Shown piece after piece: positions 24,457 to 34,015 of a stretch of 64,000 bases of DNA. The notes under the pieces are model-generated. The model saw only the letters and a program-made list of their open reading frames with translations. It ran no database searches and was not told the origin of the DNA. The DNA lies in contig NZ_CP030034.1 in assembly GCF_006874625.1 (NCBI RefSeq), forward strand, positions 682,001 to 746,000. Direction: 5' to 3'. Made by a program: the position numbers and the translations under genes. The first letter of the stretch is position 1, and each line of letters begins with the position of its first letter. The DNA comes from Bdellovibrio sp. NC01 (GTDB lineage Bacteria > Bdellovibrionota > Bdellovibrionia > Bdellovibrionales > Bdellovibrionaceae).

Positions 24457-25431
24457 CTACAACATCGCGATCGTTTTAAGAAGCTCATCGACAGTAATTT
24501 CCTCCATCGCCTTATCATATGGAGGATTTTCGTTTTTAGAGACGAAAGTATGAACTTTTTCCCCACGCGCGGCCCATCTACGAGGATGCTGCACGCGAAT
24601 CGGCGAATAAAGTCCCAGAACCGTCGCACCCAAAGACGCCGCCATATGGGCGACCCCCGTACTTGGAACGACCACGGCTTTGGAGTTTTTAAGAACTGTA
24701 AATAGCTCTGAAGCTTTCAATTTGTTTTGCAACGACAAGACTTTGGGATTTGCAGCAAAGTGAGCTTTGATATCTTTTAAGAACGGCTCATCGGTTGGTG
24801 TACCTGTCAGCACAACTTGCGTTTGTGGCGTTAACTTTTCGATAAGCTCGATATAATTGCGAGTCGGCCAGTTCAAAGCAGAACCCGCCATACCAGGGTG
24901 AACAACGACATAGTGACCAGTTTGCAAACCGTATTGCGCAAGCAATTGTGGATTGACCGGTGCCACCAATTTTAAAATCGGAGTCGCAGGACGGGCGGAC
25001 GAATCACCCAAAGCAAAACGCAAAAGATCGAAGTTATAATCCGCTTCATGCTGAGTTGCACGCGAACGTTTTTGGCGAAGGCCTTTGTTTAAGAACAGAA
25101 AGCTATGCCATTGCGAGCGAACTCCCGCGCGAACCGGCACGCCTTCCATCCATAATGCATAACTAACCCACCATGGCGCTTGAAAGCTGACAGCGACATC
25201 AGGTTTAAATTCACGGATGTAGTTTACGAGTGCGCGAATGGATGTTTTCCAGTCGTCTTTAGAAAGTTCTAAGTAAGTGCGTTTAGGATCGGCATTGTCA
25301 GGCACAAAGCCCATACCTTTAGCGATCACCCAGCGAACCTCATCGCCCTTCAGTAGATCGGCTTGATCCACAGGCATTGTAGAAATCAAATCACCGATTT
25401 TATCTAGGCGGATTAATAAAACTTTCTTCAT
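24457..25431 (-). CDS. Glycosyltransferase family 9, heptosyltransferase-like
   Basis: The ATG at 25431 (MKKVLLIRLDKIGDLISTMP) opens with the GT9 signature LIRLDKIGDL; a GTG nine bases earlier is the alternative. The second half has VVHPGMAGSALNWP (donor pocket) and VPSTGVAHMAASLGATVLGLYSP, the nucleotide-sugar binding site of ADP-heptose transferases such as WaaC/WaaF. Length 324 residues is standard. It probably adds a heptose or related sugar to lipopolysaccharide core. The window also has a heptose kinase-like gene at 52719, consistent with heptose use. Confidence 0.9.
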   Translation of the reverse strand: MKKVLLIRLDKIGDLISTMPVDQADLLKGDEVRWVIAKGMGFVPDNADPKRTYLELSKDDWKTSIRALVNYIREFKPDVAVSFQAPWWVSYALWMEGVPVRAGVRSQWHSFLFLNKGLRQKRSRATQHEADYNFDLLRFALGDSSARPATPILKLVAPVNPQLLAQYGLQTGHYVVVHPGMAGSALNWPTRNYIELIEKLTPQTQVVLTGTPTDEPFLKDIKAHFAANPKVLSLQNKLKASELFTVLKNSKAVVVPSTGVAHMAASLGATVLGLYSPIRVQHPRRWAARGEKVHTFVSKNENPPYDKAMEEITVDELLKTIAML

Positions 25432-25478
25432 GAAGATCACTATAAGTTTAGCTTTTAAAAAATGCAGCCCTAAAAATG

Positions 25479-25509
25479 CAAAAAGCGGAGCCGATGCTCC
25501 GCTTTTTTA
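25479..25509. terminator. Bidirectional-looking terminator after gcvP
   Basis: AAAAAGCGGAGC and GCTCCGCTTTTT pair around CGAT between the gcvP stop and the start of the glycosyltransferase gene; A and T tracts flank both arms. It mainly serves gcvP on the minus strand. Confidence 0.88.
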
Positions 25510-25530
25510 TTTATTAATATCGGTAGAAGA

Positions 25531-28401
25531 CTATCTGTACTCTTCAATTGAAGGGCAAGAGCATACCAAGTTTCTGTCACCGTAGGCGTTGTCTACGCGG
25601 CCTACAACTGGCCAGAACTTGTTAGCACGCAACCACTCAACTGGGTAAACCGCTTCTTCGCGAGAGTAAGGATGATTCCATTCAGGTTTCATCAACATCT
25701 GAGCTGTGTGCGGAGAATTTCTAAGAGCGTTGTTCTCTTTATCCATTTTACCGTTTTCAACAGCTTCGATCTCTTTACGGATAGAAAGCATTGAATCGAT
25801 GAAACGATCCAACTCTTGTTTTGGTTCAGATTCAGTCGGCTCGATCATCAAAGTACCAGCAACCGGGAAGCTCATTGTTGGAGCATGGAAGCCGTAGTCG
25901 ATCAGGCGTTTTGCAACGTCTGTGACGTCGATGCCAGATGTTTTCTTAATATCGCGAACGTCGATGATACATTCGTGCGCAACATAACCGCTCTTACCTT
26001 TGTAAAGAACTGGATATGCTTTTTCCAATTTCTTCGCGATGTAGTTTGCACTTAACAAACTAACCAGAGTCGCTTTGCGAAGACCCGATGCACCCATCAT
26101 TGTGATGTAAGCCCAAGAGATCGGAAGAATACTTGCAGAACCCCAAGGAGCAGACGTTACAGAAGAGATACCATTTGCAGGACCTGCTTCTTTCACCAAC
26201 GAGTGCTTAGGTAAGAACTCTTTCAAGTGCGCACCAACACCGATTGGGCCAACACCAGGACCGCCGCCACCGTGAGGGATCGCGAATGTTTTATGCAAGT
26301 TCATGTGAGACACGTCGGCACCGAATGTTCCTGGGCGGCACATACCAACCAGGGCATTCATGTTCGCGCCGTCCATGTACACTTGACCACCGTTAGCGTG
26401 AACGATTTCACAGATCTCTTTGATACCTTCTTCGTACACGCCGTGTGTAGAAGGGTAAGTGATCATCAAGCATGAAAGATTATCTTTGTATTGTTCCGCT
26501 TTCGCTTTCAAGTCAGCGATTTCAACGTTACCCAAGTTGTCGCAGTTCACAACAACAACTTGCATACCCGCCAAAGCCGCAGACGCTGGATTTGTTCCAT
26601 GCGCTGAAGAAGGGATCAAGCAGATGTTTCTGTGACCTTGACCACGAGAGTGGTGGTACTTACGAATCACAAGAAGACCTGCATATTCACCTTGAGAACC
26701 CGCATTTGGTTGCAAGCTGACAGCCGCGAAACCAGTGATGTCGCAAAGTTTTTGTTCAAGATCTTTGATCATGTCAATCAAACCAGCTGCTTGCGCAACA
26801 GGTGCAAACGGATGAAGTTTGCTGATTTCTGGCCAAGACACAGGAACAAGTTCCGTCGTTGCATTCAACTTCATTGTGCAAGATCCAAGTGGAATCATTG
26901 AATGAGTCAATGTGATGTCTTTGTTTTGCAAGTGGTGGATGTAACGAAGAAGTTCAGTCTCTGAATGGTGAGAGCTAAATACTGAATTCGTCATGAACGC
27001 CGACTTACGAGTCACGTTCGCTGGCAAATCCAATTTCAAAGTGTCATCGATAGCAGCAACAGAAAGATCTGTTTTCTTGCCACCATGGAACGCCATCCAG
27101 ATTGTTTCAACGTCTTCAGCAGAAACAGTTTCATTCAAAGCGATAGAAACTTTGTTTGCAGAAACCAAACGGAAGTTCATACCCAATGCTTCCGCATCAG
27201 CGATGATTGAAGCTGCTTTATCAGTCGTCACAGTCACTGTGTCGAAGAAAGCTTCTTTAGAAACGTTGTAGCCAAGTTTCGTCAAACCATCAGCCAAGAT
27301 ACCGGCCAAACGGTTCACACGTTGAGCGATGCGTTTCAAGCCTTCAGGGCCGTGGTAAACGGCGTACATTGAAGCCATGTTCGCAAGCAACACTTGGGCT
27401 GTGCAAATATTTGAAGTCGCTTTTTCACGACGGATATGTTGTTCGCGAGTTTGCAAAGCCAAGCGCAAAGCTTGTTTGCCTTGAGAATCCACACTCACGC
27501 CCACGATACGACCTGGCATCATGCGCTTATAAGCATCTTTCGTTGCAAGGAAAGCCGCGTGAGGACCACCGAAGCCGAGTGGTACACCGAAACGTTGTGA
27601 GTTACCCACAACCATGTCAGCACCCCATTCACCTGGAGGAGTCAAAAGTGTCATCGCCAAGATATCAACTGAAGCTGTTACTAGTGCACCGTGATCGTGG
27701 AATTTCTTCGCTGTCACAGAGTAATCTTCAACTGTACCTTCTGTATCAGGGTATTGGAAGAACACGCCGAAGACAGGTTTGTTGAAGTCATACGTTGCAG
27801 GATCTTGCACGATCATTTCGAAACCCAATGGCTCTGCACGAGTGCCAAGAACTTCGATCACGTGAGGATGCATTTTTGGTGAAACAACGAATGCGTTTGC
27901 TTTGTTTTTGCAAAGTGCATGCGCCATGAACATGGCTTCCGCAGCAGCGGTCCCTTCATCAAGCAATGAAGAATTTGAAATCTCCATGCCAGTAAGGTCT
28001 GCGATCATTGTTTGGAAATTCAACAACGCTTCCAAGCGACCTTGAGCGATCTCTGCTTGGTAAGGAGTGTAGGCTGTGTACCACACTGGATTTTCAAAGA
28101 TGTTTCTTTGAATGATCGTTGGTGTGATGCTGTCATGGAAACCCATGCCGATGTACGATTTGAAAACTTTGTTTTTTGAAACCATTGCTTTCAATTGTTT
28201 CAAAAGATCGTATTCAGAAACGCCGCCACCAACTTGGGCGAAGTTATGATCCGTACGGATTTGTGAAGGAATGATTTTATCCGCCATCTCATCAAGAGAA
28301 GCGAAGCCTAAAGTCTTCAACATCGCTTGGATGTCGTTGTCGTTAGGGCCGATGTGACGTGGAGTAAACTCATTCTTTGAAGAAAGATCTGCTAATTTCA
28401 T
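25531..28401 (-). CDS. gcvP: Glycine dehydrogenase (decarboxylating), P protein
   Basis: At 956 residues this is the single-chain P protein. It decarboxylates glycine with pyridoxal phosphate and passes the aminomethyl group to the H protein. The PLP Lys lies in [16 protein letters not shown] (about residue 704); earlier landmarks are [13 protein letters not shown] at the N-terminus, [12 protein letters not shown] and [12 protein letters not shown]. The start has an RBS (CGAGGT). It is not beside gcvT-gcvH but about 7 kb away on the same strand with unrelated genes between, so the system is split into two units. Confidence 0.98.
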   Translation of the reverse strand: MKLADLSSKNEFTPRHIGPNDNDIQAMLKTLGFASLDEMADKIIPSQIRTDHNFAQVGGGVSEYDLLKQLKAMVSKNKVFKSYIGMGFHDSITPTIIQRNIFENPVWYTAYTPYQAEIAQGRLEALLNFQTMIADLTGMEISNSSLLDEGTAAAEAMFMAHALCKNKANAFVVSPKMHPHVIEVLGTRAEPLGFEMIVQDPATYDFNKPVFGVFFQYPDTEGTVEDYSVTAKKFHDHGALVTASVDILAMTLLTPPGEWGADMVVGNSQRFGVPLGFGGPHAAFLATKDAYKRMMPGRIVGVSVDSQGKQALRLALQTREQHIRREKATSNICTAQVLLANMASMYAVYHGPEGLKRIAQRVNRLAGILADGLTKLGYNVSKEAFFDTVTVTTDKAASIIADAEALGMNFRLVSANKVSIALNETVSAEDVETIWMAFHGGKKTDLSVAAIDDTLKLDLPANVTRKSAFMTNSVFSSHHSETELLRYIHHLQNKDITLTHSMIPLGSCTMKLNATTELVPVSWPEISKLHPFAPVAQAAGLIDMIKDLEQKLCDITGFAAVSLQPNAGSQGEYAGLLVIRKYHHSRGQGHRNICLIPSSAHGTNPASAALAGMQVVVVNCDNLGNVEIADLKAKAEQYKDNLSCLMITYPSTHGVYEEGIKEICEIVHANGGQVYMDGANMNALVGMCRPGTFGADVSHMNLHKTFAIPHGGGGPGVGPIGVGAHLKEFLPKHSLVKEAGPANGISSVTSAPWGSASILPISWAYITMMGASGLRKATLVSLLSANYIAKKLEKAYPVLYKGKSGYVAHECIIDVRDIKKTSGIDVTDVAKRLIDYGFHAPTMSFPVAGTLMIEPTESEPKQELDRFIDSMLSIRKEIEAVENGKMDKENNALRNSPHTAQMLMKPEWNHPYSREEAVYPVEWLRANKFWPVVGRVDNAYGDRNLVCSCPSIEEYR

Positions 28402-28570
28402 TTGTACCTCGGAAGTCCGAAATTTATGCCTTCAGTTCTAGCACACACACTAAGGGGATTAAAGCTTTGCAAGCTATCCTATCAGAGGGTAATGCGAGGC
28501 GATATCGACTCTAGGTAAATGTGAACACGATTTCAGCAAATGCAAGGCCTTGAGAGGGGAAAATGACGCC

Positions 28571-28597
28571 CTACTCCGGCGCAGGCGGAGCATAGAC
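28571..28597 (+). repeat. Dispersed hairpin repeat, copy 2
   Basis: CTA + CTCCGGC-GCA-GGCGGAG + CATAGAC; it matches copy 1 (19846-19872) at 22 of 27 positions and conserves the stem except for one mismatch. It lies between gcvP and the end of the next minus-strand gene. Confidence 0.6.
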
Positions 28598-28605
28598 GAG
28601 CTGTT

Positions 28606-29280
28606 CTAGTTCGGGAATTCGCGACGGCAGTCTTCTAAAAGCTGTTTTTTGGGAACGGTATTGCAAGAACTCATAAGCCCACGGAGGACGTCGAGTTTGC
28701 GAGATTCTGACTGAATTTGCGCCCAGTGAGTTTTAATGCCGGTCATTTCAGAAAGCACGACGCCTTCTAAGCGCAACGCGAGTTTGAAATTGCTCGTTCC
28801 TGTGGGTGCATTCCAAATATCTGTCATGATCATGCGCATAGATTTCGGGAAAGCTTTGTTGAAAAAGCCCAACTCTTCCATCTTCATGCGAAACGAAGGA
28901 TCTTGCAGGGCCGACGCTTTTTGCGTTTTGTAGAAGCTTTGCAAGTATTCACCACGTTCATTCAAAAACCGTTCATGATCTAACGCGCTGGCATTGCACA
29001 GGGTTGAGCACAGAGGGGGAGATTTGCGTTTTTGAATGTCAGCAGAGATTTGTTCGAACTGTTCGATCTCTAAAATATATTTTTGCCCCAGACGACTGAC
29101 TTCTTTGATGTTGTGATCGGCATTGGGATTGGCAGAAATATTTGTCAGAGTTTGCACCGTGAAATATGACAACGCCGTCGTCGAAACGAGAGCAAAAACT
29201 ACAACAGCCATGACGATGACTCCGCATAATTTTGCCAAAGACAAAAGCAGAGTTTTAAGAGCCGATCCCACGAAAACCAT
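28606..29280 (-). CDS. Membrane-anchored protein of unknown function
   Basis: The 224-residue product has a hydrophobic N-terminal helix (about residues 7-40, SLAKLCGVIVMAVVVFALV) and a helical, probably periplasmic, remainder with a CSTLCNAS cysteine pair (about residue 91) and SCNTVPKKQLLEDC near the end. No family recognised. It is third in a minus-strand set after the Hint lipoprotein and a second anchored protein (gap 21 bases), so the three may act together. Confidence 0.6.
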   Translation of the reverse strand: MVFVGSALKTLLLSLAKLCGVIVMAVVVFALVSTTALSYFTVQTLTNISANPNADHNIKEVSRLGQKYILEIEQFEQISADIQKRKSPPLCSTLCNASALDHERFLNERGEYLQSFYKTQKASALQDPSFRMKMEELGFFNKAFPKSMRMIMTDIWNAPTGTSNFKLALRLEGVVLSEMTGIKTHWAQIQSESRKLDVLRGLMSSCNTVPKKQLLEDCRREFPN

Positions 29281-29301
29281 GGGATCGATCGTAGCAAAAA
29301 A

Positions 29302-30030
29302 TTATTGCTCAGTCGCCAAAGAAGCGGACTCAGCCAGATTATTCTCTTGCTGCTTCTTTACGTTGGCCCAGATCTTTTGACTGACGGGTCCAGGTAAAGC
29401 CGCGGCAATATTCGCATCAGCATCTGGGTCGACAGCGGACCAGGTAAAAAGGACCTCGGCTTTTACGCCAGCCAAAGCTTTTCGTGATGCCATATCGGTT
29501 TGTTCATTATCGACGGCAGGATCTGCGGCAACAGCTTGCAGGACCTTCACGACTTCGTCATGCTGACTACCTTTCAGTGCTTCAAATAAAAAATCCACTG
29601 CGATGTTTTGATTGTGCGACATCGTATTGTCTAAAGCAGCAGTTAGCAAAACGGATTTTAGCGAGCGAATGAACGCCACATCGTTAATCAGTTTTTTCTT
29701 CGCCACTTTGTCATGTTCAAGAAGCAACGCCTTATTGGAAATCATCGCAAATTTATCAAGCTCTGCATGAAATTTATAATCAGCCCAAAACTTTTTAGAT
29801 TTCTCTAATGAAGGTGAGGGCAGAGCAGCGACAGCGGGCGCCGTCGCTACAGGTTGTGAACTTGGAGTTCGCGATTCCATTTGCGTCTCTGCATTCGTGT
29901 CGTTGATCGCTGGCATAGCGACCGAGCTTAATTTTATTTCCGGGTGTTTAGGTGGTGCCGGGACCAAGGAGATCGCGGCCCCGACACCTATCGCAACTAG
30001 CACACTTGGAATAATTATTTTCTTGCTCAT
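29302..30030 (-). CDS. Anchored periplasmic protein of unknown function
   Basis: The 242-residue product has an N-terminal membrane segment (MSKKIIIPSVLVAIGVGAAI), a Pro/Ala/Ser linker (about residues 22-75) and a helical domain (about 78-225) of HEAT-like look (KVLQAVAADPAVDNEQ). The start codon shares its A with the stop of the lipoprotein gene (TAATG), a sign of translational coupling. Family unknown. Confidence 0.62.
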   Translation of the reverse strand: MSKKIIIPSVLVAIGVGAAISLVPAPPKHPEIKLSSVAMPAINDTNAETQMESRTPSSQPVATAPAVAALPSPSLEKSKKFWADYKFHAELDKFAMISNKALLLEHDKVAKKKLINDVAFIRSLKSVLLTAALDNTMSHNQNIAVDFLFEALKGSQHDEVVKVLQAVAADPAVDNEQTDMASRKALAGVKAEVLFTWSAVDPDADANIAAALPGPVSQKIWANVKKQQENNLAESASLATEQ

Positions 30031-32786
30031 TATTTAAATACTCCACGAGTCAATTTATCTTTGAACAAGGCACGGTTTAAGTCTTTGGCGTTTCTATCCA
30101 TTTGGAAGTAAGCCGTACCGTTTAAGTAACCGTTTGTAATCACGATGTTGTGGTACACGTCGTTTGAATTCACAAACACGTTATAAACTTTACCGAAGTA
30201 CTTCGTATTCTCGATGGATACGATTGGGTCTAATTTACCGCCCAACTCGACAAGTGCTTCTCCGGCTTTGAAGTCTTCAGCAGCCTTCATTGAACCGTCA
30301 GCAGTCAAGATTGGATGGTTCGGAGTGACTTTCAATTGACGACCTGATTTCATTTTGAATACCAAGATGTCGTGTTCAGTGTCGATCAACTCTGTCACCC
30401 ATTCGTCAACTTTTGTATTTGCCAATGCCGTACTGCTGATGGAACCGCCGTTTTGCATTGTCATAACTTTCTTCTCGTTGTTCGTCAGAGCATCAAGGAA
30501 AGTTGTGTACTTCATGGATTTCGCAGCTTTTGCCTCCACAAGGATCTGCTGATCAGGAGTCGCGCAAGACGATACGCACACAGTTGCTACGTAGACCGTC
30601 GCTGGCATCACACAATCCGCATTTTTATTTTTCGGAGCAATCCATGGTTTTTCTGGTTTGTAAGCGTAGTTCATGAATGTTGGATACAATTCACGACTTG
30701 AACCGCCCACAGTTACATTCGTACCACCCACTCTGATTGCAACATCGGCAAAGTTCGTTAAGAACTCTTTGATGATTGGAAGTTTGTCCTGACATTTCAC
30801 CATCCAGTCGTAACGACCTTTAGCTTCTGTATTGCTTAAAGAGTCTTGTGAACAGCGCATAGCCACGTAGTCACGGCAGTAAGCCTCTTCAACCCACGCA
30901 GTTGGAGTTTCTACTGAACTTTCAAGTTGAACCGAGTGATCGATACAAGCGTAAGTATTTGTAGTCACCACATCGCGTGTTTTTACGATCACACCAATTT
31001 GGTTTTTAGGACATGTATTAGAGCTATTTGCTTCCTCTTCACGAGTCGACTGTTCTTGTCTGCGAACAGCATCTGGATTTCCGTCACAAACGCGTTCTTC
31101 AACAGGAGCTGCACCCGTACAACGAGCACTGTCTGCTTGATTACCTTTGTCGTCTTTACATACGAAGATACGCGATTGCTTACCACCGCAGTCCGCAGAA
31201 CATGCAGTGAATGTATCCGTACCAACCCAAGAGTAAACTGGACATTGACCCGCAGTTTTAATGGTACCTTGGCGAGCGTTGCTAGAAATCACTTGGCCAT
31301 CAGTACAAACTTGGTCAGAAATTTGTGTATAGATATCAAAGATACCTGTTTCACCGTAAGCACAAGTTTTTGCTACTTGCACTTCGCCAGTCTCAACACC
31401 AGTTTTCACTGTGCCGTGGGAACCGAAGGCACCGCAACCATCATGACAGATCAATTGGTTTGCAGATGCTGAACCTGAAAGAACACCGTTATTACAAGTA
31501 CGTGATTCACTGACTGTCGAGCACGAACCTGCTGGGCTTGCTGAAGTATAAAGGACTTTAGAAGCACCGTTAGCAAGCAATGAACCGTCAGGCAATGTAC
31601 ATGACTGTCCTTCGCAAGGGCCTTCGTTTGTAACTTCTTTCGTACGAGAAACTTCAACCCATTTCAAACTTTCAACAACAAGTTTACATTCTTCGACCAC
31701 ACGGTCGCGGTAAGAAACAGTTTTAGTACCGTTCACGCCGCAAGACTGTGAGTCAGAATAGATTTCACCTTGGCTTTCACGAGTTTGTCCTTGAACCGAA
31801 CAAGCTTGTGGATCCACCGGAACTTCAGGTTGTACCGGCACATCAAGGTTTTCAATGACGTTGATTGAATGATCCAAAGTGATCCAAGGATCGTTACTGC
31901 CGACCAAATATAAAGTCGCAGTCACAGGATATTTACCCACCGCTTGATAAGCGTGAGTCACAGACTGATTTGAAGCTGTCGAGTTATCTCCGAAATTCCA
32001 TTTAACCGCGCCAATTTTATTGGTTAAGCACTCGGGGATATAAACTGACATTGAGGTATCGACTTTGACTTTCGCCTCTGTCGCACCAGAAATCGCAAGG
32101 TCGGTGATGCAACTCATGTTGTCTTGGAATGTGATGATTGTAAGGCGTTGACTTAGGTTCGTCACCGCACCGTTTGCATCCGTAACCGCGACGCTGACGT
32201 TATAAACGCCCGCATAATAATAGGTATGGCTTGCGGCTTGGACGTTATTAACGATGTTTGTGCTAGCGTTACCGTTCGCATCACCGAAGTTCCATACAAT
32301 TGATGTCGGAGTGATATTGCTTGGAACAATAAGATTAAAGGCGATGTCATTTAATGCAAAACCGGCTTGGGGTCCCGAGATCATCATCTGATCTGAAACG
32401 ACAGCCGTTTTATAAGACACAACTTGAGTCGTTGCCGAAGTCGTCGACTTTTCTTGTGCCGTAATCACATAGCTACCAGACAATTTGAACACGGAAGTTA
32501 AGCCAGAAGATGTTGTCGTCGCTTTTGAAGCACCGATCGCTTTCCATGCGACCTTTTGACCGTTCACGCAAGTACCAGAGTCACTCAATGAATATTTAAC
32601 TGCGCTACCGCTGGCAGCGGCTTCAGTACCAATGATCTTCAAAGCTTGATCGCTATCTGAAGAAGTGCCATTCACACACTCTACAGCAGCGGCTTGAACA
32701 GCATCAGCGCTTTCCGTCGTAGCGGTTTTTTGGCATCCAGCGAACAGAACAAAACTCAGGGGCAGTAAGACTCTTCCGTAGTTCAT
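30030..32786 (-). CDS. Lipoprotein with PKD, TSP1-like and C-terminal Hint domains
   Basis: The ATG at 32786 opens MNYGRVLLPLSFVLFAGC, a lipobox ending in Cys18, so the 918-residue protein is lipid-anchored. Two PKD-like domains show IVWNFGDANG (about residue 160) and VKWNFGDNST (about 255). A Cys-rich middle contains ACSADCGGKQSRIFVCKDD (about residue 520), which resembles a thrombospondin type 1 repeat. Residues about 737-918 are a Hint (hedgehog/intein-like) domain: initial Cys in SSCATPDQQIL, KVTPNHPILTADG, VYNVFV, and late HNIV-x-x-NGYLNGT. Hint domains self-cleave or add nucleophiles to the upstream part. Surface display with autoprocessing is inferred. The gene heads an operon with two anchored proteins. 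Confidence 0.8.
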   Translation of the reverse strand: MNYGRVLLPLSFVLFAGCQKTATTESADAVQAAAVECVNGTSSDSDQALKIIGTEAAASGSAVKYSLSDSGTCVNGQKVAWKAIGASKATTTSSGLTSVFKLSGSYVITAQEKSTTSATTQVVSYKTAVVSDQMMISGPQAGFALNDIAFNLIVPSNITPTSIVWNFGDANGNASTNIVNNVQAASHTYYYAGVYNVSVAVTDANGAVTNLSQRLTIITFQDNMSCITDLAISGATEAKVKVDTSMSVYIPECLTNKIGAVKWNFGDNSTASNQSVTHAYQAVGKYPVTATLYLVGSNDPWITLDHSINVIENLDVPVQPEVPVDPQACSVQGQTRESQGEIYSDSQSCGVNGTKTVSYRDRVVEECKLVVESLKWVEVSRTKEVTNEGPCEGQSCTLPDGSLLANGASKVLYTSASPAGSCSTVSESRTCNNGVLSGSASANQLICHDGCGAFGSHGTVKTGVETGEVQVAKTCAYGETGIFDIYTQISDQVCTDGQVISSNARQGTIKTAGQCPVYSWVGTDTFTACSADCGGKQSRIFVCKDDKGNQADSARCTGAAPVEERVCDGNPDAVRRQEQSTREEEANSSNTCPKNQIGVIVKTRDVVTTNTYACIDHSVQLESSVETPTAWVEEAYCRDYVAMRCSQDSLSNTEAKGRYDWMVKCQDKLPIIKEFLTNFADVAIRVGGTNVTVGGSSRELYPTFMNYAYKPEKPWIAPKNKNADCVMPATVYVATVCVSSCATPDQQILVEAKAAKSMKYTTFLDALTNNEKKVMTMQNGGSISSTALANTKVDEWVTELIDTEHDILVFKMKSGRQLKVTPNHPILTADGSMKAAEDFKAGEALVELGGKLDPIVSIENTKYFGKVYNVFVNSNDVYHNIVITNGYLNGTAYFQMDRNAKDLNRALFKDKLTRGVFK

Positions 32787-33083
32787 CGGCCACTCCTTGC
32801 TTGCATGCTTTAATGTTTGCAACCAAGTTCGAAAGTCACAATAAAAAAACCGGATACGAATCAAGGTGAGTTGTATCACCAACTAAGACTTTTACACTTT
32901 TTTGGATCTTTTAAATGTCGTTTTTTTCGTCGAATAATTCGACATCTTCAGAGGAGAAATCGTTATCTATATAAATAGTGAATTCGCGGCAGATGCGCCA
33001 CTAGTAAGTCTTTGCAAGGTTTGGCTGGAGGCCTTCAAGCATAGATGTGCTATGCGCTGATATTCTTCTTTGGTAAGCAAGAC
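32787..33083. other. Intergenic region upstream of the Hint lipoprotein gene
   Basis: About 300 bases with no gene seen on either strand. It must hold the lipoprotein promoter on the minus strand (a ribosome binding site AAGGAGTGG precedes its ATG). The other end adjoins the H1-like terminator. AT-rich tracts (TTTTTTGGATCTTTTAAATG, ATAAATAGTG) are present but no clear operator. Confidence 0.5.
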
Positions 33084-33118
33084 AAAAAAAGAAGCCTCTG
33101 GGTTGCAGAGGCTTCTTA
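33084..33118 (-). terminator. Terminator of the histone H1-like gene
   Basis: On the minus strand AAGAAGCCTCTG pairs with CAGAGGCTTCTT around CAACC and is followed by seven T residues. Confidence 0.92.
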
Positions 33119-33150
33119 GACAGTTTGCTCAAATTTTTGCTGTAAAAGAC

Positions 33151-33615
33151 TTACGCTTTTTTAGAAGTCTTTTTGCGAGTCGTAGCAGCTTTTTTAGTTA
33201 CTGCTTTTTTCGTCGTTTTTGCAGGCGCTTTTTTAGCGGCTTTCTTCGTTGTTTTTTTCTTCGCTTGCTTGCTGAAGATTTTTTTCTCTAGTTCAGCTTT
33301 TTTCGCCAATGCTCTTTTCTTAGCAACAACGATGTTCTTTTCTAAAGAGTCAGCAGACTTTTTGATTTTGCTCAAAGTGCTGTTTACTTCTTTTTCAAGT
33401 TTCTCTTCAGAGACGCTAAGAACTTTTACGATCTCTTGGTATTTCTGCCAAGCTTGTTCCAACTTCTCGTCTTTCTTTTGATCGAAAGCGCCTTTAAGTT
33501 CAGCTTCGCGTTTTTTAATTTCGTCGCTCAACGTTTGGAAGCTCTCAAGAAGGCTTTGAACGTTTTTGTTTGAAGAAAGATTGTTCAAGATTTTTTGGAA
33601 CGCTGTAGATGCCAT
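33151..33615 (-). CDS. Histone H1-like Lys/Ala-rich DNA-binding protein
   Basis: The ATG at 33615 has AAGGAGAC upstream. The 154-residue product has a helical, coiled-coil-like N-terminal part (about residues 1-100, with EKLEQAWQKYQEIVKVL) and a strongly basic tail of Lys, Ala and Thr in H1-like AKKA/TTKKA units (about 105-154). Such proteins coat or compact nucleoid DNA, for example Hc1/Hc2 of Chlamydia; in a predator a role in the compact attack-phase nucleoid is plausible but inferred. The N-terminal part also recalls phasin-type coiled coils. It is monocistronic. Confidence 0.75.
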   Translation of the reverse strand: MASTAFQKILNNLSSNKNVQSLLESFQTLSDEIKKREAELKGAFDQKKDEKLEQAWQKYQEIVKVLSVSEEKLEKEVNSTLSKIKKSADSLEKNIVVAKKRALAKKAELEKKIFSKQAKKKTTKKAAKKAPAKTTKKAVTKKAATTRKKTSKKA

Positions 33616-33682
33616 AAAAGTCTCCTTTAGTCTGCTAGGCCCACCATACACCCAACAAGGGTGAATTTAAAGGGGCTAAGAC

Positions 33683-34006
33683 TTATTTTGACGTAAAATT
33701 AATTGTCTCCAACCAGACCTCACGGTGGGTAGAGAACTGACCTGGGAATTTATCCATAGCTTTCTCGCGAAGTTTCATCGCGTGCTCAGACATGTAAGCT
33801 TTCAAAAGCTCCTCATCTTTGACGTGAAAGACGATGCGGACTTCTTTGCTTGAAGCGACCATAGAGCCGCCTTTGCGCAAGCAAAGTTCTGCGTTCAAAA
33901 AGCCAGGAACCTGAAGGAATTCAGGGATGTGCTCGGTTTTAAGCCATTCAACGTAGTTGTCATAAAATTCGTGTTGAACTGTGACGTGCACAAGATAAGT
34001 AACCAT
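33683..34006 (-). CDS. DUF4286 family protein
   Basis: The 107-residue product matches the small DUF4286 family: VTYLVHVTVQHEFYDNYVEW at the start, HIPEFLQVPGF, and MSEHAMKLREKAMDKFPGQF near the end, a dimeric ferredoxin-like alpha/beta barrel pattern. The function is unknown; similar folds act as monooxygenases or stress proteins. It lies 9 bases downstream of the tldE-like gene and probably shares its transcript. Confidence 0.8.
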   Translation of the reverse strand: MVTYLVHVTVQHEFYDNYVEWLKTEHIPEFLQVPGFLNAELCLRKGGSMVASSKEVRIVFHVKDEELLKAYMSEHAMKLREKAMDKFPGQFSTHREVWLETINFTSK

Positions 34007-34015
34007 GGTTTTCCC

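Noticed and set aside
28402-28605. Glycine riboswitch upstream of gcvP or gcvT
   Set aside because: Neither the 200 bases before gcvP nor the 53 bases before gcvT show the conserved paired aptamer core I would expect.
30355-31513. Several plus-strand open frames opposite the Hint lipoprotein gene
   Set aside because: They are antisense to a long gene with clear domains and have Cys/Arg/Phe-rich, unprotein-like sequences.
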